A DNA stretch of 64,000 nucleotides, from positions 227,931,034 to 227,995,033 of the forward strand of contig NC_050097.1 of assembly GCF_902167145.1 (NCBI RefSeq), given 5' to 3'. The notes under the pieces are model-generated. The model was given only the letters and a program-made list of their open reading frames with translations. It was not told the DNA's origin and ran no database searches. This stretch comes from Zea mays (lineage: Eukaryota > Streptophyta > Magnoliopsida > Poales > Poaceae). Below are positions 55,092 through 64,000 of this stretch, piece after piece (the stretch's first letter is position 1; each line of letters begins with the position of its first letter). The position numbers were made by a program, and so were the translations under genes.

Positions 55092-57137
55092 TGAAAGCTC
55101 TCTTGTGGGTTTTGGTGTTTGGATGACAACTAAATTAAAGGACTAACAAGTGTGCTAAGTGTTGAACAGGTGCTTAATGTAAAGCTAACAGGGTTCAACA
55201 CAAGTAAACAAGTGTGATGGTCCAAGGACTAGATGATGGATAAATAATGGGCATCACAAGTAAGATGGACATTGCATAAAGTGAGACTTGGGTGCATAGC
55301 TCGGAGACAACTGATCAAGCCAAGGACGGAGGCAAGAAGAGCTTCGAGGTACCAAGTGCACGGGAGAAGGTCAAAGAGGCTGAGGAACCCAAAGCCAAGG
55401 GTGAAGAAGAAGGCTTGCAAAGTCAAGGGTGATCGAGTTGAGAACAGCTAAGGCACATCAAGGATCACTACATAAGGACATGACTTACAACCAATGAGGA
55501 AATGTCTATAGTTATGTGGTGTAAGTCATAAGGCTCAAGACCAAGCTCTAAGAAGGAGATCAAGGTCACTAGAACGAGAACAAATGTCAAAAACAGAACT
55601 GGAAGCAGCCCAAAAGAGCTAAGTGCACTTTGACCTTTAGTTTGGGTTGTCCCTATGTTTGGAGACATTCTATGTAACCTCTGCAGGATGTTGGAGCTTA
55701 GAAATGTCAATGGAAATCAAGTTAAGCTGACTTAATGATTTATGAGTCCAACATCTATCTTAAGCATGTCAAATGCTAGAGATGTGGAAATCCAAGAGAA
55801 GGTATGTTTCTAGACTTAGTACATTGGTTTTTGTGTACTAACATATCTATCTAAGTGCTGGAAACAGAAAGAAAAGAAGAAGAAAAGAAAAGGAAAAGTG
55901 TTGGCTATGAGCAGCCAATTTCAGCTCGGCTGGGCACACCGGACTGTCTGGTGGTGCACCGGACAGTGTCCGGTGCGCCAGGCTGAACTCTGGTTAACAG
56001 GTCGCTCTTGGGAGAAGTTGGCGGCGTACGGGTATAAATCACCGGACTGTCCGGTGGTGCACCGGACAGTGTCCGGTGATTCGGCTGCGGCGAAGTCGTC
56101 GCTCTCGGGAGAAGTCTGGCGATGTACGGCTATAATTCACCGGACTGTCCGGTGGTGCACCGGACTGTCCGGTGAGCCAACGATCGGCTAGGCCAACGGT
56201 CGGCCGCAATCCGCGCGTGACGCGTGGCCGAGCCAACGGTCAGATGGGGGCACCGGACTGTCCGGTGTGCACCGGACAGTGTCCGGTGTGCCAACGGCTC
56301 CAAGACTGCAACGGTCGTCTGCGCCAGTTATGGAAGGAAATCGGGCACCGGACAGTGTCCGGTGGTGCACCGGACTGTCCAGTGCGCCACCCGACTGAAG
56401 GCAAGATTTGCCTTCCTGGATTGCTTCCAACGGCTCCTAGGCCCCTTGTGCCTATAAAAGGGACTCCTAGGCGCCTGAAGCAAGGGTACAAGTGCAGCCA
56501 ACAAGTGTAGACATCACTCGGATCAATTCTATCTCTCCCTCTCGTGTATATCTCAATAGTTTGTGTAGAGGCAAAGCTATAAGCCTCTAGAGAGTGGAGA
56601 AGTACTGCTGCGAGCTAGAGCATAGTCTTGAGCATATCGTTACTCTGCCGGAGTGCTGCCAAGAAGATTGTAAGCAGCCGCGGCTCTGTTGTAACTACCT
56701 CAACATAGTGGAAGGCTCTATCTGTCTGACTGACAGATCTGAGCAAACGAAGGAAGGAGTTGAAATAGACTCCAAGCCTAGGTGTGGCTAACTCCAACGA
56801 GGACTAGGCAAGCATTTCAGGCTTGGCCGAACCTCGGGATAAATTCCTGTGTCCACGTGCTCTACTCTGTGTTGTGTGTTGATTCTCTGTCTTATTCAGT
56901 TCTTACGTTTGCACTTCACTACTTACTTGTGGTACGAGATTTCTTTGAAGTGCAGGATATTCTCAAGACAGGAATCTCAATTTCGCTGCAATCTACTCGA
57001 AGAGTTCTTCACTCCACTGCGATCTAGTCTTCGAGTAGAGTAAGAGTTTAAGTTTTAAAGTGATAATTTTTATTCGCCTATTCACCCCCCCTCTAGGCGA
57101 CATCCAGATCCTGTTCCCGGGCCAAAGGGAACTTTCA
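55092..57137 (+). repeat. 5' LTR of Sirevirus-B (2046 bp)
   Basis: Begins TGAAAGCTCTCTTGTGGG and ends CCAAAGGGAACTTTCA. About ten CACCGGACTGTCCGGTG / CACCGGACAGTGTCCGGTG palindromes lie at 55,937-56,390. A TATAAAA box is at 56453-56459. Confidence 0.95.
56453..56459 (+). promoter_or_regulatory. TATA box of Sirevirus-B 5' LTR
   Basis: TATAAAA in GTGCCTATAAAAGGGACTCC, just downstream of the palindrome cluster; repeated at 62863-62869 in the 3' LTR. Likely core promoter of the element RNA. Confidence 0.75.
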
Positions 57138-57139
57138 AT

Positions 57140-57151
57140 TGGTATCAGAGC
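57140..57151 (+). other. Primer-binding site of Sirevirus-B
   Basis: TGGTATCAGAGC, two bases past the LTR, complementary to initiator-Met tRNA. It is the unmutated form also seen in Sirevirus-0. Confidence 0.92.
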
Positions 57152-57188
57152 TAGGCCTCTCCAGTGTGGGCTTAGCCGTCCGGAGAAG

Positions 57189-59006
57189 ACGATATCGTCA
57201 CAAGAGGTAACTGTAGAACTTCTTTTAGGCGATGGTTCTAATTACAAATCTTGGTCTGTCTCTATTTATAATGCTTTCATGAGTGTTGATCCTGATTTGA
57301 GATAGGTCTTTAGTAGAAGTATTTTTCCCTCTAATGTTAGTAAAAATCCTTCTAATGATGAACTAAGATGTCTATCTCTAAATCACCATGCTTGCAATAT
57401 CTTAGTTGATTCTCTTTCTAGAGGTGCTTATTTTGCCATCATGAGTAGTGATAGTGATTTATTTGTTGATGCTCATGATTTATGGAATAGAATTAAAGGA
57501 AAATATTCTGTGGCAAATTGTGATGCTCCTACTCCCTATATTACTTGTGATACTAACCATTCAAAGGGAGAAGAAAAGTGTGGGGCACTAAACGATGAAT
57601 CCACCTCGTCGATAGGTTTGTTCTCCACTAATAATAAATGTTTTATTGCTAACAATGACGGTGGAGACGAAAGCCATGATGAGGAGGAATATGAGGATGA
57701 TAGCGAGGATGAATCTTCATCATCACAAGGTACATTTTCCTATATTGCTTCCACTGACATTAATGACAGGGAAAATGAGACCGATGATGTGGAAGAAGAG
57801 GAGATTCGCCGTTTCTACATCCATCTCAACAAAGCAGACAAAGCACTCTTGGTTAAGCTGTTGCGAAGGAACAAGGAACAAGGCGAGACGCCTCATAGGC
57901 TAGAGGAGTCCCTGATCAAAACCAACAACAGCCTGGAGAAAATGACCAAAGAACATGAGGAGCTAAAATGCTCTCATGATGATTTGGTCCAACGGTATGA
58001 ATCTGTTTTAATTGAGCAAAGAAATAATCATGATGTATTATCTAATGCTGCTCAACTTAAAACTGAAAATTCTATGCTTAGGAGTCAAGTAGAATTGTTA
58101 AGTCATGATAACCTTGCTCTAACTAAAAAATATGACTTATTGTCTTGTTATCATGATAATCTCTTGGATAGACATATCATGCTTGAAGTTGCTCATGAGG
58201 TCGTAATTACGAACTTAAATTCATGTGAACTTCATTCTTGCACAAGTACACATTTGGATAATCTATCACCATGTGCTAACCCCTGTCACTCAAAAGGAAG
58301 CGAGTGTTTAAATGAGCAAAAAGTTGCAGGGTCACAAAAGAAATTGTGTGGGAACAAGAAGCAAAGACAACTAAGGAGAAGATGCATTGCTCAACTCTCT
58401 CAAGATATCCACGGGCGCGTGGTGAAGAAGCTTGAGAAAGGAAAAACTGCAGCAAGTGTTAAGCTCCATAAGAAGAATGTTCCTAAAGATGAAGAAATCA
58501 ACATGAGCTTGGAAAAAGGTAAAGATTCAATTAATCATGTTGTTTGCACTAACCATTTCTCTATGTCATCAAAGAACAAAAAGAGAAAAGGGAAAAGGGG
58601 GTGCTTTAAGTGCAATAAGGCAGGACACCTCATTGTGTCGTGTCCATACAATGACAAGGGAGAAGGGATAAGGAGATGCTTCAGATGCAATGACAAGAAC
58701 CACACGATCACTTCTTGTCCGCTATTAATGAACCAAGCATGTGCATTCTCCAAGATGACTCTCTCCAAGGAAAATGACAAACAGCAAGCGTCATGTCAGG
58801 TTGAGCGACGTTTCTGCTACAAGTGTGGTGAGCAGGGTCATCTATCCAAGGTATGTAATAAAGGTGAGGTTCCTAAGCAAGTAAATTTGTCTCAATCTTA
58901 TTCGCTTAGGAGACCCAAATCATACTCTTGTGCTAGATCAATCATGAGGTCACCTAGGACTAGCACAAATGCTATTTGGGTACCAAAGGCTTTTTTGGAT
59001 GATTGA
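57189..59006 (+). pseudogene. gag: Sirevirus-B gag with three zinc knuckles (one premature stop)
   Basis: One frame runs from about 57,189 to the stop at 59004-59006, broken only by a TAG at 57303-57305. The main open part is 57,441-59,006 (521 residues). The N-terminal gag signature NYKSWSVSIYNAF lies before the stop (near 57,241); FVDAHDLWNRIKGKYSV follows. An acidic region (57,650-57,800) and a long coiled coil (57,830-58,220) come next. Three CCHC knuckles start at 58,602 (CFKCNKAGHLIVSC), 58,677 (CFRCNDKNHTITSC) and 58,815 (CYKCGEQGHLSKVC). The other Sirevirus gags here have one. No ATG lies just before the signature; an in-frame ACG at 57,189 sits where a start would be expected, so the start is uncertain. 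The protein ends in a stop rather than continuing into protease. Confidence 0.87.
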
Positions 59007-61463
59007 TATGGACCCATCCCGAGATGGGTACCAAATTGTGCTAACTAGACCATGCAGGTGCCTTGAGATGGACTGGAGACCATGGGAGAGCTTAATACGG
59101 TTAACTCAAACTCTATGCTTAAGCTGTTAATTATTTTGGTGTTTATTCATTGACCCAAGGTTGAATTATTGTGAGACACTAATCCCATGTTCATCTCAAG
59201 TGAAATAAGTTGTAGAGGTCCTTAATCATCATTGGTGAATCAAGCAAAGGACCTTGATTGTGCATCTGGCTCTCCAAAGGACGGTACCTGTGCTTCTTAA
59301 GTACATTATCAGTACTGCTCTTAAGTCTGATTGTTGTGCTACCTGTCCTTGGAGTAGTTATGCTTTTTTGATTGCCTGTGTTGAGTACCTTTCAATGAAT
59401 GATTAATGATTTCCAAAATCGTAACCATGCGTGCTTAATCATGATTGTGTGCTTTAGAGGTTATGTCTCTTGAATCATTTAATGGGTAGTTTTTCATTAG
59501 ATATATCCACCACAATTAACTCTTTTTGTGTTCGTGAATAAACCTATATCCCTTTGTGAGTTATTCTTTATGGTTTTAATGATTAACCTTTGTGCAAATA
59601 TGACATTTTGTTTAGTTTATGTTCACATGATTACTCTAGTCTGGTATGGTGTGAATACCAAAATCCATGTTGTGCCTCTAATGCACCCTTTTGAGCTATA
59701 AGGTGCATAATCAAAAGGAGCCCTCAATTAGTGACAAATGGTGCTCTCATGGCAATTCAGGAAAAGGCAAAGGTATGGAGAATGGAACTATGCAATTTCA
59801 TTAAATATCTTGAGGTTCCATTGATTGTGATCACAACTATGGTCTTGCCTCTGAATTGGTAGTATCTTGGCTTAGGTGCTCCTTACTTTAAAATGGTGTT
59901 TCTTTTGGTGTACCTAAGGAACCTTCTTAATTATGATGTGCTTAGACATTGCGCTTTATATGCATGATCGTGTTGCTTTTCAATTGGTATATGTGGTGCA
60001 ATGATTGTCAAGTATGAAGCATGTCTAGGTTGCTTGTAAAATGTTATACTTCTTGAGGCATGCATTGTTGTATTAAGTCAACCATTCATTTGGTATTCAA
60101 TTGATATCTCTTTGTGATGAAATTGAGAGTATGCCTTGATCAAGAGATGTTGTGATCCCCTCTAGTTCTGAGAAAGCTAGAATGTGCAAAGTGCAAGTTA
60201 TTCAAATACTTGATGCACAAGCTCAGGGGGAGCACACATAACTCGTGTCTTTTGAGACTAATTGTTTCTTGAGCGATCTTGTGTAGTCTCAAGGTGGAAA
60301 AGAGAAGATGAGCAAGAAATGGAGCAATCAGGACTTGGGTACCTCTGTAAGTCAAGAAATTGGTATCTTAAGTCGTAAGTAAATGCATATTTTTAGATTG
60401 CTCATGCTCTACAATATTTGGTGATACTAGATGCTTATCCTTAAATATCATGGAACTATGATAATAAATGACCTTTCAATTGGTAGCCGTGATAATTGAC
60501 CTCTTTTGATAATCACTAGAATAGAAGCTTCATCTTGTGCCACTATACTATAACTTGCTCTAAGCTTGGTGACTTAGCAACAATAAAAAGTTAGGATGAA
60601 GAATCAGGCACAAGTGTGGAGAAGCTACCGAGAGATTAATACTTTCAAGATGGGAAGTACACCACAACATGGTAAAGGTACAAAAGGAAGTATTGATCTT
60701 TTTTTGCGTATATGTATCTTCTTAAATGTTGGTAGTGCATATGTTCAATAAGTAAGGGGGAGTTTTGATAGTGTGTTTTTCCTCCTTAACACCCTGCTGT
60801 CCCTTGACATCACCCTATGTTCTTGCTTGTATATGGTTTTGGTGTTTGATGTCAAAGGGGGAGAATTTGTGCATTAAAGCTTATCTCAACCTGAGAGGAA
60901 AGCTTAACCTAAGGGGTGATGTGTTAGTTTGAGCATTGTTAGTGTGTTATTATGTTATTGACAATTCTTATCATATGCCTCTTGCAGTATTATATGTGTT
61001 GCATCATATGGACTAGTGTTTCCGCTGCTATGAATTTATTGGCATCTATAGTGTTTATTCTGTAATAGATATTCATGTGGTTAATGGTGCCTCAAGAATA
61101 ACGATGCTTTAAGATTGCTTTAAATTGGTATCTTAGTTTAATGGTGGTATCTTAATGGTGAATAGTGGTAGGTTGATATTCCTGTGAGATATCCACTCAA
61201 GTGAATGGTGTTTAACTTTGATTCTGTGCATTTGTGTGTTATACGCATCATGGTTTGATCCTTGACACAATGCATCCCACAGGTGCTAAGGTGTAGAAAT
61301 GCTTCGATTTAGCCTAAGTATGTGCATTTTGGCATTTAAGGCCAAAGCTAAGATTTTAATGTAAGCACATATTTAGGGGGGGCATTCTACAATCTTAGAA
61401 CTCAAAATTTGTGCCTTAAATTTCACTTTTATGTAAGCTTTAATTGTGTTGCCATCAATCACC
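59007..61463 (+). other. Internal region of Sirevirus-B without pol
   Basis: About 2.46 kb, AT-rich. No frame resembles protease, integrase, RT or RNase H on either strand, and every frame is closed at short intervals. GGGGGAG copies occur at 60226-60232, 60756-60762 and 60857-60863, the repeated polypurine tracts seen near 3' LTRs of Sireviruses. The region looks like replaced or lost pol rather than pol with a few stops. Confidence 0.75.
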
Positions 61464-61477
61464 AAAAAGGGGGAGAT
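61464..61477 (+). other. Polypurine tract of Sirevirus-B
   Basis: AAAAAGGGGGAGAT lies directly before the 3' LTR and is the expected plus-strand primer. It mirrors 4877-4890 of Sirevirus-A. Confidence 0.9.
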
Positions 61478-63549
61478 TGAAAGCTCTCTTGTGGGTTTTG
61501 GTGTTTGGATGACAACTAAATTAAAGGACTAACAAGTGTGCTAAGTGTTGAACAGGTGCTTAATGTAAAGCTAACAGGGTTCAACACAAGTAAACAAGTG
61601 TGATGGTCCAAGGAATAGATGATGGATAAATAATGGGCATCACAAGTAAGATGGACATTGCATAAAGTGAGACTTGGGAGCATAGCTCGAAGACAACTGA
61701 TCAATCCAAGGACGGAGGCAGGAAGAGCTTCGAGGTACCAAGTGCACGGGAGAAGGTCAAAGAGGCTAAGGAACCCAAAGCCAAGGGTGAAGAAGAAGGC
61801 TTGCAAAGTCAAGGGTGATCGAGTTGAGAACAGCTACGACACATCAAGGATCACTACATAAGGACGTGACTTACAAACAATGAGGAAATGTCTATAGTTA
61901 TGTGGTGTAAGTCATAAGGCTCAAGACCAAGCTCTAAGAAGGAGATCAAGGTCACTAGAACGAGAACAAATGTCAAAAACAGAACTGGAAGCAGCCCAAA
62001 AGAGCTAAGTGCACTTTGACCTTTAGTTTGGGTTGTCCCTATGTTTGGAGACATTCTATGTAACCTCTGCAGGATGTTGGAGCTCAGAAATGTCAATGGA
62101 AATCAAGTTAAGCTGACTTGATGATTTATGAGTCCAACATCTATCTTAAGCATGTCAAATGCTAGAGAGGTGGAAATCCAAGAGAAGGTATGTTTCTAGA
62201 CTTAGTACATTGGTTTTTGTGTACTAACATATCTGTCTAACTTCTAGAAACAGAAAGAAAAGAAGAAGAAAAGAAAAGGAAAAGTGTTGGCTATGAGCAG
62301 CCAATTTCAGCTCGGCTGGGCACACCGGACTGTCCGGTGGTACACCGGACAGTGTTCAGTGGTGCACCGGACAGTGTCTGGTGCGCCAGGCTGAACTCTA
62401 GTTAACAGGCCGCTCTCGGGAGAAGTCGGCGGCGTACGGGTATAAATCACCGGACTGTCCGGTGGTGCACCGGACAGTGTCCGGTGAGTCGGCTGCGGCG
62501 ACGTCGTCGCTCTCGGGAGAAGTCTGGCGATGTACGGCTATAATTCACCGGACTGTCCGGTGGTGCACCGGACTGTCCGGTGAGCCAACGGTCGGCTAGG
62601 CCAATGGTCGGCCGCGCAATCCGCGCGTGACGCGTGGCCGAGCCAACGGTCAGATGGGGGCATCGGACTGTCCGGTGTGCACCGGACAGTGTCCGGTGTG
62701 CCAATGGCTCCAAGACTGCAACGGTCGTCTACGTCAGTTATGGAAGGAAATCGGGCACCAGACAGTGTCCGGTGGTGCACCGGACTGTCCGGTGCGCCAC
62801 CCAACTGAAGGCAAGATTTGCCTTCCTGGATTGCTTCCAACGGCTCCTAGGCCCCTTGTGCCTATAAAAGGGACTCCTAGGCGCCTCAAGCAAGGGTACA
62901 AGTGCAACCAACAAGTGTAGACATCACTCGGATCAATTCTATCTCTCCCTCTCGTGTATATCTCAATAGTTTGTGTAGAGGCAAAGCTATAAGCCTATAG
63001 AGAGTGGAGAAGTACTGCTGCGAGCTAGAGCATAGTCTTGAGCATATCGTTACTCTGCCAGAGTGCTGCCAAGAAGATTATAAGCAGCCGCGGCTCTGTT
63101 GTAACTACCTCAACATAGTGGAAGGCTCTATCTGTCTGACTGACAGATCTGAGCAAACGGAGGAAGGAGTTGAAATAGACTCCAAGCCCAGGTGTGGCTA
63201 ACTCCAACGAGAACTAGGCAAGCATTTCAGGCTTGGCCGAACCTCGGGATAAATTCCTGTGTCCACGTGCTCTACTCTGTGTTGTGTGTTGATTCTCTGT
63301 CTTATTTAGTTCTTACATTCGCACTTCTCTACTTACTTGTGGTACGAGCTTTCATTGAAGTGCAGGATATTCTCAAGACAGGAATCTCAATTCTGCTGCA
63401 ATCTACTCGAAGAGTTCTTCACTCCACTGCGATCTAGTCTTCGAGTAGAGTAAGAGTTTAAGTTTTAAAGTGATAATTTTTATTCGCCTATTCACCCTCC
63501 CCCTCTAGGCGACATCCAGATCCTGTTCCCGGGCCAAAGGGAACTTTCA
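61478..63549 (+). repeat. 3' LTR of Sirevirus-B (2072 bp)
   Basis: Nearly identical to 55092-57137. It has one extra palindromic module (ACACCGGACAGTGTTCAGTG near 62,342-62,361) and a few substitutions. TATAAAA lies at 62863-62869. Confidence 0.95.
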
Positions 63550-63782
63550 GCTATGCCCTTCACAATTTCACATGATCCACGGGCTCTGCCCTTCACATGA
63601 TCTAGGCACACGCTTGGGCCATGTTTGATGATCGATCCGTGCTGGCCCTTTAATGAAATGGCTTGATCCAACTCTACCTAATCAATAGTGAACCAAAAAT
63701 GATCCAAAATTATTAGCCCATGAATTTGGAGGCCCTTTATACCCATGAGTTTTTATGGCCCATTCCCAGGCCTAGGTGAATC

Positions 63783-64000
63783 TGAAGTAAAAATGTATTT
63801 AGTTTGTATTTGTTACAATTACAATAGAGCAAGACGTGCAATGAAGTACTCAACACTGGTCAATGTAAGATTATATATTAGTTGCCCCATCCATCCTAAA
63901 ATAAAACAACTTTCAAAATCATCATGTCATATTATCTAAAGTCTAACCTACTTTATGGTAAAAACAACAACATTTATGACACCAAATTTGTAGACCATGA
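63783..64000. other. Right flank; possible start of a Stowaway-like element
   Basis: Sequence to the right of the hAT-2 duplication. From about 63,880 it reads CCCCATCCATCCTAAAATAA, similar to the CTCCCTCC...CC(A/T)AAAATA start of Stowaway/Mariner MITEs. The other end lies outside, so this is tentative. No gene is seen. Confidence 0.35.

Larger units (their letters stand above)
55092..63549 (+). mobile_element. Sirevirus-B, gag-only (non-autonomous) Copia-type element
   Basis: An 8458 bp element with LTRs 55092-57137 and 61478-63549, an initiator-Met primer site and repeated polypurine tracts. The flanks are GCTGT (55087-55091) and GCTAT (63550-63554), a duplication with one transition difference. 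The LTR palindromes and CCCCCCTCTAGGCGAC end are Sirevirus traits. Inside, a gag is recognisable, but no protease, integrase, RT or RNase H motif is found in 59,007-61,463. The LTRs are nearly identical, so insertion is recent relative to Sirevirus-A. Mobilisation would need enzymes from another element (inference). Confidence 0.9.
51321..63774 (-). mobile_element. hAT-2 element, split by a Sirevirus
   Basis: Terminal repeats: left TAGGCCCTAGGAATGGGTCA, right complement TAGGCCTGGGAATGGGCCA. The perfect 8 bp duplication GGTGAATC lies at 51313-51320 and 63775-63782, the hallmark length of hAT elements. It carries a minus-strand transposase gene (52,287-54,346). Sirevirus-B (55,092-63,549) is inserted near its right end, leaving about 4.0 kb of hAT. 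The element is probably non-functional through stops in the transposase. Confidence 0.93.

Noticed and set aside
57140..57151. Sequence related to tRNA-Met
   Set aside because: It is only the 12-base primer complement of a retrotransposon, not a tRNA gene.
59007..61463. Search for hidden pol or an envelope-like gene in Sirevirus-B
   Set aside because: All frames are closed at short intervals on both strands, and no catalytic motif was seen.

Overview
The window looks like a transposon-rich stretch of a grass chromosome, most likely maize or a close Zea relative. The evidence is the transposon content: Sirevirus-type Copia elements with CACCGGACAGTCCGGTG-like palindromes in their LTRs, a 14.9 kb Tat-lineage Ty3 element resembling maize Huck, a CACTA element built from TTTGCCGAGTG/CACTCGGCAAAG repeats, and a Helitron with the maize-type TCTCTACTAC...CTAG termini. 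The species call is inference from families, not from a marker gene. No tRNA, rRNA, CRISPR array or prokaryotic feature was seen.

Layout. (1) 1-18,475: a degenerate hAT transposase and an unrecognised fragment lie beside two minus-strand Sireviruses. The first is cut by the window edge (1-3,528). The second is complete (3,659-13,722, target duplication ACTAG), and its integrase is split by a solo Ty3 LTR (7,715-8,621, duplication GTTTG). (2) 18,876-37,572: a defective CACTA element (duplication AGC) carries a spliced, broken TNPA-like gene and a long palindrome. A Huck-like element (21,763-36,656, duplication CATAT) is inserted in that palindrome. It has a broken gag-pol on the plus strand and a spliced antisense gene on the minus strand. 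(3) 37,576-42,853: a foldback element, an LTR-like remnant and a 3.3 kb Helitron (39,585-42,853). (4) 43,094-46,487: the only intact host-type gene, a two-exon CC-NB-LRR immune receptor of 963 residues, starting 240 bp after the Helitron. (5) 46,488-51,153: mostly non-coding, with a possible PIF-like element and a clear 342 bp MITE (TTA duplication). (6) 51,321-63,774: a hAT element (duplication GGTGAATC) with a nearly continuous transposase gene, split by a Sirevirus (55,092-63,549) that has a gag with three zinc knuckles but no visible pol.

Together this is one resistance-type gene embedded in layered insertions. Target duplications allow the order to be read directly: solo LTR into Sirevirus A, Huck-like element into CACTA, gag-only Sirevirus B into hAT-2. 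The most unusual items are the gag-only Sirevirus, the antisense gene of the Huck-like element with introns that splice in frame, and the Helitron that forms the edge of the NLR promoter.
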